The notes under the pieces are model-generated. The model was not told the origin of the DNA and made no database searches. It saw only the letters and a program-made list of their open reading frames with translations. Made by a program: the position numbers and the translations under genes. DNA of 64,000 nucleotides from Bdellovibrio sp. CG22_combo_CG10-13_8_21_14_all_39_27 (GTDB lineage: Bacteria; Bdellovibrionota; Bacteriovoracia; Bacteriovoracales; Bacteriovoracaceae). This document shows positions 39,856 to 48,872 of this stretch, piece by piece. The stretch covers positions 44,977 through 108,976 of the forward strand of contig PCTW01000038.1 of the NCBI GenBank assembly GCA_002786715.1, read 5' to 3'. How positions within the stretch are numbered: the first letter of the stretch is position 1; the number at the start of each line of letters is the position of its first letter.

Positions 39856-40710
39856 ATGAGCTCGGTGGCAACTTTTGAATCCCAGCAATTAAAGCGCGAT
39901 ATTGAACGCTTTCTTGATGAAGATGATTTTTTTAAGCATCCGCTTTATTTTTCAAAACTTCCTCGTCACGAAGTTGAGGCCCAGCTTTTTATCAAGAGTG
40001 ATCTGACTCTTGCGGGCACGCCGTGGTTTGAAGCGACTTTTGATTTTTTAGGTTACCCACTTAAAAGTTTAAAAGAGTGGGAAGGCCAGCAACTTAAAAA
40101 AGGGACGCAAATAAAATTGAATGACGGCATTCCTTTCGCTGTTGCCTTAACTGCAGAGCGAGTCGCACTGAATTTATTACAGCGAGCTTCAGCTGTGGCG
40201 ACACATACGAAGAAGTTTGTGGATATCGCCCAAAAATATAATATTAAAATTTTAGATACCAGAAAGACTACTCCCGGACTGCGCAATCTTGAAAAGTATG
40301 CGGTTGTTCAAGGAGGAGGTTTTAATCATCGCATGGGTCAAACGGATTTATGGATGATTAAGGATAATCATAAGAAATGTTTTGGTGGCGTGAAAGAAGC
40401 GATGGATTTTTTTCAAGGCCTTCAAGCTTTTTATACGCCGATTGAAGTTGAGATTCACGATCTAAAAGAATTAGACACGGCGATGAAGCTTGGTGTTCGC
40501 CATATGATGCTGGATAATTTTTCTCTCGACCAATTGAAGGCTGCCTTGTTGGTGAAACAACCAGATGTGACTTATGAGATCTCGGGCGGTGTGACGCTGG
40601 AGAACCTTGAGAGCTATTGCTTGAAAGGAATTGATGCCATCAGTGTGGGCGCGCTTACGCATAGTGCTCCGTCTGTGGATATCTCTTTTAAATATGAGAT
40701 TAAAAAATGA
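39856..40710 (+). CDS. nadC: Quinolinate phosphoribosyltransferase (nicotinate-nucleotide pyrophosphorylase)
   Basis: 284 residues, family length. Key signatures: NLLQRASAVATHTKKFVDIA, DTRKTTPGLRNLEKYAVVQGG split by one residue, HRMGQTDLWMIKDNH, and the closing ISGGVTLENLESY / GIDAISVGALTHSAP. It turns quinolinate and PRPP into nicotinate mononucleotide in NAD synthesis. The ATGA overlap with nadB makes a two-gene operon. AAAGG precedes the start. Upstream TTGACA (about 39813) suggests a promoter, but the -10 is not clear. Confidence 0.95.
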   Translation: MSSVATFESQQLKRDIERFLDEDDFFKHPLYFSKLPRHEVEAQLFIKSDLTLAGTPWFEATFDFLGYPLKSLKEWEGQQLKKGTQIKLNDGIPFAVALTAERVALNLLQRASAVATHTKKFVDIAQKYNIKILDTRKTTPGLRNLEKYAVVQGGGFNHRMGQTDLWMIKDNHKKCFGGVKEAMDFFQGLQAFYTPIEVEIHDLKELDTAMKLGVRHMMLDNFSLDQLKAALLVKQPDVTYEISGGVTLENLESYCLKGIDAISVGALTHSAPSVDISFKYEIKK

Positions 40711-42275
40711 GTGGAAGTAGCTACGAATTTGATGTGTTGATTATTGGAACGGGAGTCGCTGGACTTTCCTGTGCCGCCACCCTTGCAGAAAAAGGCTTGC
40801 GCATAGGTCTCGTCACTCGTGAAAAAGATCCCAAGATCACCAATACCTTTTGGGCCCAAGGTGGAATCATTTACACCAAGAATGATGAAACTCTGGTGAG
40901 CGATATTCAAAAGGCCAGCGCTTATACTTCTTCTGATGAAACGGCCCAAATGCTGTCTGATCGCGAAGGGCAAATTATCGATGATCTCTTGATCGCCAAA
41001 GCTCAAACTCAATTTGAGCGCGATGAAGAAGGAAAACTCAAGTATACTAATGAAGCAGCCCACTCTCATTCGCGAATCCTTTTTAAGGGAGATTTCACGG
41101 GGCGCGAGATTCAAGTCTCACTGCTCAATTATTTAAATAATCAAACTCGCTTTCCCAATGTTTCTATTCTCGCCGGACATACGGCAATCGATCTTTTAAC
41201 GCCTGTGCATCACGGGAAGAAGATAGAGCAGCGCTATGAAGAAAACAAAGTGATCGGAGCTTATGTTTTCAATCAAGAGCGTGGCAAAGTTGTGAAAGTG
41301 ATGGCGAAGAAAACAGTTCTCGCGACAGGCGGAATCGGCGCTTTGTATTTGCACCATTCTAATGCCGAAGGTGCGCGCGGTGACGGCCATGCCATGGCAA
41401 AGCGTGCTGGTGCGACTTTAATTAATATGGAGTTCATCCAATTTCATCCGACTACTTTTTTTGATAAATCGTCTCACCGACGCTTTCTGATTTCAGAAGC
41501 GATGAGAGGTGAAGGTGGCGTGTTGCTGAATTCAAAAGGCGAAGCCTTCATGGGCAAGTATCACCCCGATCGCGAACTCGCTCCTCGCGATGTGGTCGCG
41601 CGATCCATTGACGAAGAAATGATTGAAACCAAGCACGAATGTGTTTATCTCGATATCACTCACAAAGATCCCAAGTGGATTCAAGAGCGCTTTCCAACCA
41701 TTTATCATCATTGCCTTGAAAAAGGTGTCGATATCACCGAACAAAAAATTCCAGTGGTACCGGCTGCGCACTATACTTGTGGGGGAGTGAAAACAGACTT
41801 GCAAGGAAAGACAGATCTCAAGAATCTCTATGCCGTAGGCGAAGTCGCCTGCAATGGCCTTCACGGCGCTAATCGTCTCGCTTCAACTTCACTCGCCGAG
41901 GGACTGACTTGGGGAGTGATCTCTGCGGAAAATATTTTAGAAGAGATTGGAGAGTGTGAGCAATACTCATCAAACTTTATTAATGATTGGATTGAGTCAA
42001 CAGTGCCTGCCGATCTTGCCCTGATTCATCAAGACTGGTTAACACTCAAACAGACCATGTGGAATTATGTGGGACTAACACGAACATCGACTCGCTTAAA
42101 AAGAGCACAGGCCATGTTCCGTGAACTCTATGATGAAATTCAACGCTTTTATAAAGACGCTCGATTACACGATGAATTGATCGGTCTTCGCAATGCTGTT
42201 GAGGTTGCTTCAAGTGTTCTTGGGGCCAGTCGCAGAAATAAAAATTCAATTGGTTGTTTCTACCGCAAAGACTAA
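40707..42275 (+). CDS. nadB: L-aspartate oxidase
   Basis: 522 residues. The FAD-binding GTGVAGLSCAATLAEKG is at the N-terminus, followed by TFWAQGGIIY, HSRILFKGDFTGREI, EFIQFHPTTF, RDVVARSIDEE and PAAHYTCGGVKTD. The C-terminal helical domain of the succinate dehydrogenase/fumarate reductase superfamily is present. It oxidises aspartate to iminoaspartate, the first step of de novo NAD synthesis. No nadA lies nearby. It is translationally coupled to nadC. Confidence 0.96.
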   Translation: MSGSSYEFDVLIIGTGVAGLSCAATLAEKGLRIGLVTREKDPKITNTFWAQGGIIYTKNDETLVSDIQKASAYTSSDETAQMLSDREGQIIDDLLIAKAQTQFERDEEGKLKYTNEAAHSHSRILFKGDFTGREIQVSLLNYLNNQTRFPNVSILAGHTAIDLLTPVHHGKKIEQRYEENKVIGAYVFNQERGKVVKVMAKKTVLATGGIGALYLHHSNAEGARGDGHAMAKRAGATLINMEFIQFHPTTFFDKSSHRRFLISEAMRGEGGVLLNSKGEAFMGKYHPDRELAPRDVVARSIDEEMIETKHECVYLDITHKDPKWIQERFPTIYHHCLEKGVDITEQKIPVVPAAHYTCGGVKTDLQGKTDLKNLYAVGEVACNGLHGANRLASTSLAEGLTWGVISAENILEEIGECEQYSSNFINDWIESTVPADLALIHQDWLTLKQTMWNYVGLTRTSTRLKRAQAMFRELYDEIQRFYKDARLHDELIGLRNAVEVASSVLGASRRNKNSIGCFYRKD

Positions 42276-42276
42276 T

Positions 42277-43758
42277 TTAGAATCTAAAGTAGATATAGCT
42301 GTCAGTGTGATTTGTCGCTCTCAAAAAGATTAATCCGAAGGTTACACCGAAGATAAAAATAAATTTCGTCAGCATAGATTTTTTTTCCAAGAAATTTTCG
42401 ACTGTTTGATTTCCCTGAAAGGCTTGGAAAATTAATAATCCAAAACTCAAAAGGAGGGCGAGTACGAGATCGGTTCTAAAAAAGAGTAGAAATTGACTAA
42501 AATGACTTAAGTCTCCGTACAAAAGTTGGAGGTGATAATGAAAACCTTCAGTGAACAATTTACCGATGGCCTTCATTGCTTTGGCAAAAGCGGAAAGACT
42601 ATTGGATCTAAAATACAAACCAATCAGTGGTAAGAAAATAAAAAGAATATAGAAGTGTTGAATAGATTGCTTAACCAATGGAGAGATTGGGAACTTTTTC
42701 TTTATGTATTTGAGATATAATCTTTCAATAAGATGGAATAAAACCATTTGAAGGAAAATAACGATTCCCCAACTCGCATAAATCCAACTGGCTCCATGCC
42801 AAAGACCCATAATAAACAAGGCCACAAGCAAAGCGAGGATCGGAGTTCCAAACTTCATGGCAGCAGGAAAGTAGAGATATTTTGTGATCCAGTCAGTAAG
42901 TGAAATTTGCCAACGTCTGAAAAACTCGGAAGGACTGTGGGCGAAGAAAGGGTTGCGAAAATTATCCATAATATGAAAGCCAAAGAGTTTCGCCAATCCA
43001 CTCGCAATATTACAGTAACCCGAAAAATCGCAGTATAAATTAATCCAAAAGAAAATGACACCGAGGACATAAATGAGCGAAGAATTAAAGCTCTCTGTGT
43101 TCTCAAATATTGCTTGAACCATTGGCAACAGTCTGTCGGCGATGACAAGCTTTTTGAAATACCCAACCAAAATAAGAAAAAGACCTTTTACAACATTTTC
43201 AAAATTAAGACTTCTTGATTTCTTCACTTGCTGCAAGAGATTGGATGCCTTTTCGATAGGACCTGAAACTAATTGCGGAAAAAATGAAACGAAGACGTAA
43301 AAGTTAACGAAGTCTCGCTCAGGCTCAATTTCGTCATTGTAGACATCTATACTGTAGGCCATCGATTGAAAAGTGTAATAGGAGATACCAATGGGCATGG
43401 CCAAATGAATAAGTGTGGGAGAAATGTCTACGTTTAAAACAGATAAAAATAAAATCGCTGAATCGACAAAGAAGTTGTAATACTTAAAAATAATAAGCAT
43501 CGAAAGGTTGGAAAAAATACTCAGCATAAGAAAACGCTTTCTCTTCATGCCTTGGCTGTCGAAGATCTTGTTTCCGCAATAAAAATCGATATAACAGGAT
43601 AGAAAAAGTAATCCTAGATATTCTGGATTAAAGCATCCGTAGAAGATTGAGTTCGCTACGAATAGAATGGTATTCTGCTTTTTTAGTGAATGTGTCGACC
43701 AATACAAAGTCAAAATAAGAATGGTGAAGGAAAAAAAAGTTAGAGAATGAAATACCAT
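42277..43758 (-). CDS. MBOAT-family membrane O-acyltransferase (DltB/AlgI-like)
   Basis: 493 residues from ATG at 43758 with GAGG upstream; the longer frame from 43842 would overlap the divergent gene. About eleven membrane spans, with MPIGISYYTFQSMAYSIDVY, SFFPQLVSGPIEKA, FFRRWQISLTDWITKYLYFP and the catalytic His of GLWHGASW. It moves acyl groups across or onto a substrate at the periplasmic face of the inner membrane. The genes on the other side of the 82-base promoter gap encode an SGNH-like protein, an acyl carrier protein and an AMP-forming ligase, together resembling a Dlt-type acylation system. Confidence 0.93.
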   Translation of the reverse strand: MVFHSLTFFSFTILILTLYWSTHSLKKQNTILFVANSIFYGCFNPEYLGLLFLSCYIDFYCGNKIFDSQGMKRKRFLMLSIFSNLSMLIIFKYYNFFVDSAILFLSVLNVDISPTLIHLAMPIGISYYTFQSMAYSIDVYNDEIEPERDFVNFYVFVSFFPQLVSGPIEKASNLLQQVKKSRSLNFENVVKGLFLILVGYFKKLVIADRLLPMVQAIFENTESFNSSLIYVLGVIFFWINLYCDFSGYCNIASGLAKLFGFHIMDNFRNPFFAHSPSEFFRRWQISLTDWITKYLYFPAAMKFGTPILALLVALFIMGLWHGASWIYASWGIVIFLQMVLFHLIERLYLKYIKKKFPISPLVKQSIQHFYILFIFLPLIGLYFRSNSLSAFAKAMKAIGKLFTEGFHYHLQLLYGDLSHFSQFLLFFRTDLVLALLLSFGLLIFQAFQGNQTVENFLEKKSMLTKFIFIFGVTFGLIFLRATNHTDSYIYFRF

Positions 43759-43840
43759 CGAAGAGACCTCTAAAGAATTATAGATTATCGAGCCAATAAA
43801 ATCTATTCCAGCATCAGCTCTTTTTTGGTAAATTGACCTC

Positions 43841-44863
43841 ATGAAAAAGAAAAGTCTTTTCTTGTTCGGAATCTTACTTCTAAACGCTGTTTTACTACTC
43901 GTTTTTCTCTTTTTTAGTAGAGAATCTGGAAATGAGATCGCTTTTCAGAAGCAATGCTTCGATTTGAACAAAAATAAAATGGAAGTGGTGATAATTGGGC
44001 ATTGCGAAGGACAATCGGCCATCAATCCTTATTATTTTGATCAACCAACCTTTAACTTAAGCCAAAGAGATCAAAGTCCACTTTATACAAAAAAGCTTAC
44101 TCAATTTCTCAATCCTCAGGATACTCCATCTCTAAAAAAGGTTTTGATCAACATCAACCCTTTTTCCTTTTCTAGTCGTCACTTGCCGACTTCACGCTAT
44201 GTGCGGGATCTTTTTTTGTACTTTGGGGTATTGCCTGATTTTAATCGAGATTTACGAGATGGATTAGTTAATTTTTCTTTTTTCTATGATGAGATTGAAA
44301 GATTCTTTGCTCAACATATCTATAAAACAACTGATCAAGGTGTTCATCTTGCTACAAGTGAATATAAAAAGATTGAATCATCAGAGAGTCCAACTCTTTT
44401 TTGTAATGGCTATCAAGAAAGCACTAATATTTTTGATACTCATTTAACTAAAGAGTTCTATTCACAATATATACAGAGTTTTGACTTTCAAGACACTGAT
44501 CAAGGAGTAGAGAACTATGACTCTATTTTGAATTACCTTGAGGATCATAACTATCAAACCTTTATTATACTAGGACCGCGAGAAAGCACTTATTTCGAAT
44601 ATTTAAAGCAGCAGAAATCGGATCTTATGCAAACGTTTAACCAAGCAATAGAGACGTTAATTGCAAGACATCCGAATGTAAAAGTTTTAAACTTCTCGGA
44701 GAGTAAACTTTTCGGGAACGAAGATTTTTTTGAACCAAATATTCTCAATCAAAATGGAAGTGAGAAAATTTCAAAATATTTAAATAAAATTTTAAAATCC
44801 AACAACCTTGAAAAAAGAGTATATAAAGGTGTCGAGTTGGATCTGTTAGCTACAGGGGAATAG
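43841..44863 (+). CDS. DltD/SGNH-like exported protein with altered active-site motifs
   Basis: 340 residues. A basic N-terminus and one membrane anchor (LFLFGILLLNAVLLLVFLFF) place the rest in the periplasm. VVIIGHCEGQSAINPYYFDQ stands where SGNH/DltD proteins have G-S-S-H/E-x, so the catalytic Ser appears replaced. Near the end FFEPNILNQNGSEKISKYL aligns with the D-x-x-H-L-N-x-x-G block, with the Asp/His lost. The fold call is by pattern and the loss of catalysis is inferred. It is divergent from the MBOAT gene and followed 3 bases later by the carrier protein, so it is probably a scaffold or substrate adaptor for the acyl transfer. Confidence 0.6.
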   Translation: MKKKSLFLFGILLLNAVLLLVFLFFSRESGNEIAFQKQCFDLNKNKMEVVIIGHCEGQSAINPYYFDQPTFNLSQRDQSPLYTKKLTQFLNPQDTPSLKKVLININPFSFSSRHLPTSRYVRDLFLYFGVLPDFNRDLRDGLVNFSFFYDEIERFFAQHIYKTTDQGVHLATSEYKKIESSESPTLFCNGYQESTNIFDTHLTKEFYSQYIQSFDFQDTDQGVENYDSILNYLEDHNYQTFIILGPRESTYFEYLKQQKSDLMQTFNQAIETLIARHPNVKVLNFSESKLFGNEDFFEPNILNQNGSEKISKYLNKILKSNNLEKRVYKGVELDLLATGE

Positions 44864-44866
44864 ACT

Positions 44867-45112
44867 ATGCAAAATGATGTGATCGAATCGAATCTAATCT
44901 CTATCCTGGAAGAAGTCTTTCCTACGTTTGATATCGCAGAAATAGTAAAAAATGAAAGATTTATTGATCAAGTTCCCTTCGATAGCATTGGCCAAATGAT
45001 GTTGTTGATTAAGATTAAAAAGAAGCTTGGTGTGGTTATTAACCAAAACGATTTGCCGCAAGTTGAAACCTATGATGGTTTACTGAAGTTTGTTTTAAGC
45101 CGTAGTAACTAG
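44867..45112 (+). CDS. Acyl carrier protein (DltC-like)
   Basis: 81 residues, all helical, acidic. The phosphopantetheine attachment site is Ser40 in FDSIGQMMLL (the usual motif is DSL). It follows the SGNH-like gene by 3 bases and precedes the ligase by 10, so it is the dedicated carrier that the ligase loads. Distinct from the housekeeping AcpP, which would be with fatty-acid genes. Confidence 0.9.
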   Translation: MQNDVIESNLISILEEVFPTFDIAEIVKNERFIDQVPFDSIGQMMLLIKIKKKLGVVINQNDLPQVETYDGLLKFVLSRSN

Positions 45113-45122
45113 GGGAATTTTG

Positions 45123-46508
45123 ATGAAACAATGGTGTAAAATCTTCGACGAAAAATTCAAAAATCAGATCGCTATTGTTGATGAGAATGATTTAGAGATT
45201 ACTTATGGAGAGCTTTATCAAGCTTGTTTTTTATTGCATAATAAAATTAAGGAATCGCTTGGTCTAAAGCGTCGAAGTGTACTTCTTTATCTCAATCCAG
45301 ATGCTGACTTTGTCATATCTTTTTTTGCTATTTTAATGGCCGGACACACGCCCTTCTTAGTGACTATGGATTTAAAGAATGAGCTTGAAAGCTTGTCGCA
45401 ACATTTTGATTCTGTATTAACAAAGAGTTCTTACTATGATTACTTGTCCAAGTTTATTGCTTTAGACAAACTTGATATTGTCGAATTTGAAAAGGAAAAG
45501 GGCGAGCTTTCGTCCTATAAAGATTTTGTTTTTGATGAGAATCAGGCCATGTTTAATAGCCATTCATCAGGATCAACAGGAGTGCCTAAGCTTATTCCCG
45601 GCACATTGAAAAAATTTCTTAAGACGACTAGAGGGAAAACGATTTCTCAAATGGTGAGCTCAAATGACTTTGTCTTTTCTCTCGCTCCCTTTAATCATGC
45701 TTATGGTTTTCTCGTCGGCGTTTTTATTCCGTTTTATTATGGTAGTAGAATTCGCATTAAAAATAATGGATTTTCCTTTCAAGACATTTGTAATGCGAGT
45801 GTGATTAATGAAACGACGTTGGTCGTAAGTACTCCACCTGTTTTTAAATATCTTGTTGAGTACATGGATACCTTACCCAAAAACTTTTTTGAAAAGTGTC
45901 GTTATTTCATCTCTTCTGCAGCAAAGCTCGATGAGAATATTATTGAAAAATTTAAAGAATATTTTAATCTGAAAATTTTTGAAATATACGGCAGTACGGA
46001 AGGATTAATTGTCGGGACGAGAGATACTTCTCAAACGCTTAATTGGAAAATAGAAGAAGAAATTGAATGGAAGGTTGAAGCGACTCAAGAGTTGTTAATT
46101 AAAACACATTTGAGACCAAACCAGGAAGAAGAGATTTGGTTTTCAACTGGTGACCTCGTCAATATCTTGGATGAGAGCAAAGGCATCTTTGAACTTTCTG
46201 GAAGATTGGAAAGCTTCATTAAAGTGAAAGGGGTTAAAGTCTACGTTCATGAAATTGAGCAGTCTCTCAAGCAATTGCCACTTATTAAAGAAGTCGTCGT
46301 GATCAAGCATCCTGCCGAAGAAGAATCGATTGCCTTTATTGTTCCCACGGAAGAAGGCGATCCCAAGAAAATTGAAAGGACCATTCGCGAATTTTGTTCT
46401 CAAAAAGTGGCCAGTAGCCGCATTCCTAATATCATTAAAATCTTGTCTGAAATTCCAAGAAATAAAACAGGCAAAGTTGTTCTCTCTGATTTAAAAAAGC
46501 TCATTTAA
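45123..46508 (+). CDS. AMP-forming acyl/aminoacyl-carrier protein ligase (DltA-like)
   Basis: 461 residues from ATG at 45123, with AGGGGA upstream. ANL-superfamily motifs in order: SHSSGSTGVPKLIPG (A3, P-loop, near 143), YFISSAAKLDENI, FEIYGSTEGLIVG (A5), FSTGDLVN (A7), GRLESFIKVKGVKV (A8) and RNKTGKVVLSDLK (A10 Lys). It activates an acid with ATP and loads it on the neighbouring carrier protein. The substrate, which could be D-alanine, another amino acid or an acyl chain, cannot be read from the sequence by eye. Last gene of the divergent transcript. Confidence 0.92.
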   Translation: MKQWCKIFDEKFKNQIAIVDENDLEITYGELYQACFLLHNKIKESLGLKRRSVLLYLNPDADFVISFFAILMAGHTPFLVTMDLKNELESLSQHFDSVLTKSSYYDYLSKFIALDKLDIVEFEKEKGELSSYKDFVFDENQAMFNSHSSGSTGVPKLIPGTLKKFLKTTRGKTISQMVSSNDFVFSLAPFNHAYGFLVGVFIPFYYGSRIRIKNNGFSFQDICNASVINETTLVVSTPPVFKYLVEYMDTLPKNFFEKCRYFISSAAKLDENIIEKFKEYFNLKIFEIYGSTEGLIVGTRDTSQTLNWKIEEEIEWKVEATQELLIKTHLRPNQEEEIWFSTGDLVNILDESKGIFELSGRLESFIKVKGVKVYVHEIEQSLKQLPLIKEVVVIKHPAEEESIAFIVPTEEGDPKKIERTIREFCSQKVASSRIPNIIKILSEIPRNKTGKVVLSDLKKLI

Positions 46509-46671
46509 AAAAGAAGTAGGCCCAACTTTCGTCAGGCCTGGGTGAAGAGGGTTGTGAGGGGTCCAGTGGTCTCCATGACCATGCTCTGGAAAAGGTGGGG
46601 ATGATCGTTTCTCAATAAGATTGGATTCGGCCAATAACTCCTTGAAACGATCAGCGGTTATTTTGCGCCGA

Positions 46672-47202
46672 TTAAGCTATTTTAAATTTGTTAAAGAGAA
46701 CCTGAAGCACGTTGTAGGTTTTTTCATCTCCTGCTACCGCGCCTTCATCTTCGATGGCGACTGAGGCATAGCAAGAGGCGAGAGAGTTGCCTTCTTTTTC
46801 TGAGAAGTAAGCCGTATGAGTATCAAGTGCACAAAACGAGAAAGCACACTTGGCCATAGGTGAAAAATCCCAGACCATAGAGTTGAATGAACACGCTCTA
46901 AAGTCACAGTAATCAACATGCGAGAAAGAGAACTTACAATCGATGAACGTACAGTTGATAAAAGTACAGTTCTCAATTTTCGAACCAAAGAAAACACAAG
47001 ACTTAAAGGTAACGCTCTTAAAGGTTGTGTAGGTTATGAGAGAGCCGGATAAGTTTAGATTCTCGAGAACGCGATTTTCGAGAGTTTCATTTTCAATGAT
47101 CTCGTAGATCCCGTTTTCTAAACCAGCTTCGAGGTTGGTTTGGGTGTGTGTGTGGGTGTTTTCTGCGAAGCTGGCATTTAAGAATCTGGTGAGTGTTTTC
47201 AT
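46672..47202 (-). CDS. Pentapeptide-repeat-like protein
   Basis: 176 residues from ATG at 47202, where AAGGGGA provides the ribosome-binding site; the 42 extra residues from 47328 lack one. The centre shows alternating Cys/Phe at five-residue steps (FKSVTFKSCVFFGSKIENCT, then FINCTFIDCKFSFSHVDYCD and FRACSF), typical of a right-handed quadrilateral helix. Such proteins can be gyrase-protecting, scaffold or unknown. The gap 46509-46671 holds no gene; it has GGCC-rich inverted segments but no clear terminator. Confidence 0.75.
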   Translation of the reverse strand: MKTLTRFLNASFAENTHTHTQTNLEAGLENGIYEIIENETLENRVLENLNLSGSLITYTTFKSVTFKSCVFFGSKIENCTFINCTFIDCKFSFSHVDYCDFRACSFNSMVWDFSPMAKCAFSFCALDTHTAYFSEKEGNSLASCYASVAIEDEGAVAGDEKTYNVLQVLFNKFKIA

Positions 47203-47404
47203 GTCCGTCCCCTTAAGTCCTGTGTTTGAAGCTTCCGTTTTGCATTGCATCGTGAAGCTCAATTTCATCATACAATTCTTGACCAATTGCGTCAAGGAAT
47301 AAAATTGCATTAAGAAATTAAATTTCATTCCGATAAGAATACTAAGGGGTTAGATCGCTTTTGTAGCAATGCAAGCTATTGAAATCTCATAAAACGGAGG
47401 CCTT

Positions 47405-48019
47405 ATGGCGGAATTTCATCGTGAAAAATTGGATTTCTTTTTGGGCGTAGTTCGCAAGTATCAGCAATTACGTGGCGTCCCCAACCAGAAGGATTTGAGC
47501 GAACTCACTCAGATCGGGACATCAACCCTCTCCAGACTCTTTAACGGCATGATTCAGGACTTAAACCCCCAGATGATCGCCAAGATTGTAGCGAAATTAA
47601 AGATCCCCAAGGCCGAAATTATCGATTTCGTCGAAGACGGCTATACCGATCAGTTTTTGAGACTGGTGAATGCCTATATGGCGGAGAAAGATCCCGCGCC
47701 TCCAGTACAGAGTGCGCCCCAATCTGCCGATGAGGAGTTTGATGAGGCGATTGCTGGCGTTTTGAGTGGCGAGGATAGTTCTGCTCAAAAGACAGTGAAA
47801 GGCCATATCAATATAGGTGGTCGTTCTAGTTCAGTGGTTTATCAAGCTGAAGGAGGCTCTGCCGGACAACAGTTGATGGATAAGTTGCGAACGTTGACCA
47901 GCAGACAAAAAGGTTTCTTAAATGACTTTATGAACCTAGATATGGATGGACGCGATTTGGTGGTGGATATTGGAAATAATATTATTCGCTATCTGAGACA
48001 AAAGGGAATTGAGTTTTGA
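47405..48019 (+). CDS. Helix-turn-helix regulator-like protein
   Basis: 204 residues with CGGAGG 7 bases before the ATG. The N-terminal 75 residues (YQQLRGVPNQKDLSELTQIG, TSTLSRLFNGMIQDLNPQMI) look like a XRE-type DNA-binding domain. A long acidic linker (about 95-125) leads to a C-terminal helical region (MDKLRTLTSRQKGFLNDFMN). Its last codons overlap the TTG start of the vWA-like gene as TTGA. No characterised homologue recognised. Probably a regulator with a lineage-specific effector region. Confidence 0.65.
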   Translation: MAEFHREKLDFFLGVVRKYQQLRGVPNQKDLSELTQIGTSTLSRLFNGMIQDLNPQMIAKIVAKLKIPKAEIIDFVEDGYTDQFLRLVNAYMAEKDPAPPVQSAPQSADEEFDEAIAGVLSGEDSSAQKTVKGHINIGGRSSSVVYQAEGGSAGQQLMDKLRTLTSRQKGFLNDFMNLDMDGRDLVVDIGNNIIRYLRQKGIEF

Positions 48020-48828
48020 TTAAAAACGCATTCTTGATTTACAGTCTTTTATTTTCAGCAAAAGTTTTTGCTGATCCACAAACTATTGATGTCTATTTTC
48101 TCTCTCGTTCACCCAGCGCCTTTCTGCAATACATTTTGCCAGGGACCTATCAGGCGATGGGGTCCGTTGCCTTAAACACAGCGGATGAAGAGAAGAAATG
48201 TGTCGATATGGGAGACTTTTGTTTTGATCCCCAGATCGGCATGGTGGAAAACAGTACTTTTGTGGTTGATCAAGAAAAAGCTTTTAAGCAACTCGATGAA
48301 CCAGAAGCGCCCAATCCTGCCAAAATGATTAATGCAGTTGAAACCAACATGATTGATTGTGATAAGAATTATTATTTCGATATGTATTGTGGCAAAGGTA
48401 AGCCGGTCAAAAGCAAAGAAGTGAAGCTGGAAGTTTGGATTGATACTTCGGCCAGCATGAGAGGCGTCGACTACCATTCGCAAGATGGTTTTTGTGATCG
48501 CCGACGTTTTGTGGCCCAGCTGCAAGATTCTTGCGGCAATGGATCAGGAATGAGCGTTTCCGTTTTTGATACGGGAATAAAAGAGTTCTCTTCACTTTCT
48601 CAGTTATGCGATTATCGCGGACTCAATGATGGGAAACGCATGGTCGATTGGATCAAAGGCACAACGACCAAGCATCTGATCATTGTGACGGATGTCGAAG
48701 AATATAATAATGAATTTCGGGAATATCTTGATCGAGTTAAGGCCAACATTCATGGAATCGGCGTCAAACCAATGATGTCAGCATCGCTTCTCGATGATCT
48801 CTCGAAAATGTCCAAGAAATGCCAGTAA
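48016..48828 (+). CDS. Exported vWA-like protein
   Basis: 270 residues from TTG at 48016, overlapping the previous stop. The signal peptide is MIKNAFLIYSLLFSAKVFA. The second half is von Willebrand factor A-like: VWIDTSASMRGVD has the DxSxS metal-binding motif, later LIIVTDVEEY. The first half has Cys-rich short motifs (CVDMGDFC, CDKNYYFDMYC) that probably form disulfides. vWA domains mediate protein contacts, so a periplasmic or surface binding role is expected. Coupled to the regulator-like gene; the pair may be a sensing module. Confidence 0.78.
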   Translation: MIKNAFLIYSLLFSAKVFADPQTIDVYFLSRSPSAFLQYILPGTYQAMGSVALNTADEEKKCVDMGDFCFDPQIGMVENSTFVVDQEKAFKQLDEPEAPNPAKMINAVETNMIDCDKNYYFDMYCGKGKPVKSKEVKLEVWIDTSASMRGVDYHSQDGFCDRRRFVAQLQDSCGNGSGMSVSVFDTGIKEFSSLSQLCDYRGLNDGKRMVDWIKGTTTKHLIIVTDVEEYNNEFREYLDRVKANIHGIGVKPMMSASLLDDLSKMSKKCQ

Positions 48829-48872
48829 TCAAAGATTGAATTTCTCATTTCTCCATGAAATAAACTCTATCA

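Noticed and set aside
43759-43842. Longer MBOAT start
   Set aside because: It would overlap the divergent gene and place a charged segment ahead of the first membrane helix.
46509-46671. A small RNA or terminator between the ligase and the pentapeptide gene
   Set aside because: GGCC-containing inverted segments exist but no stable stem with a T run could be identified.
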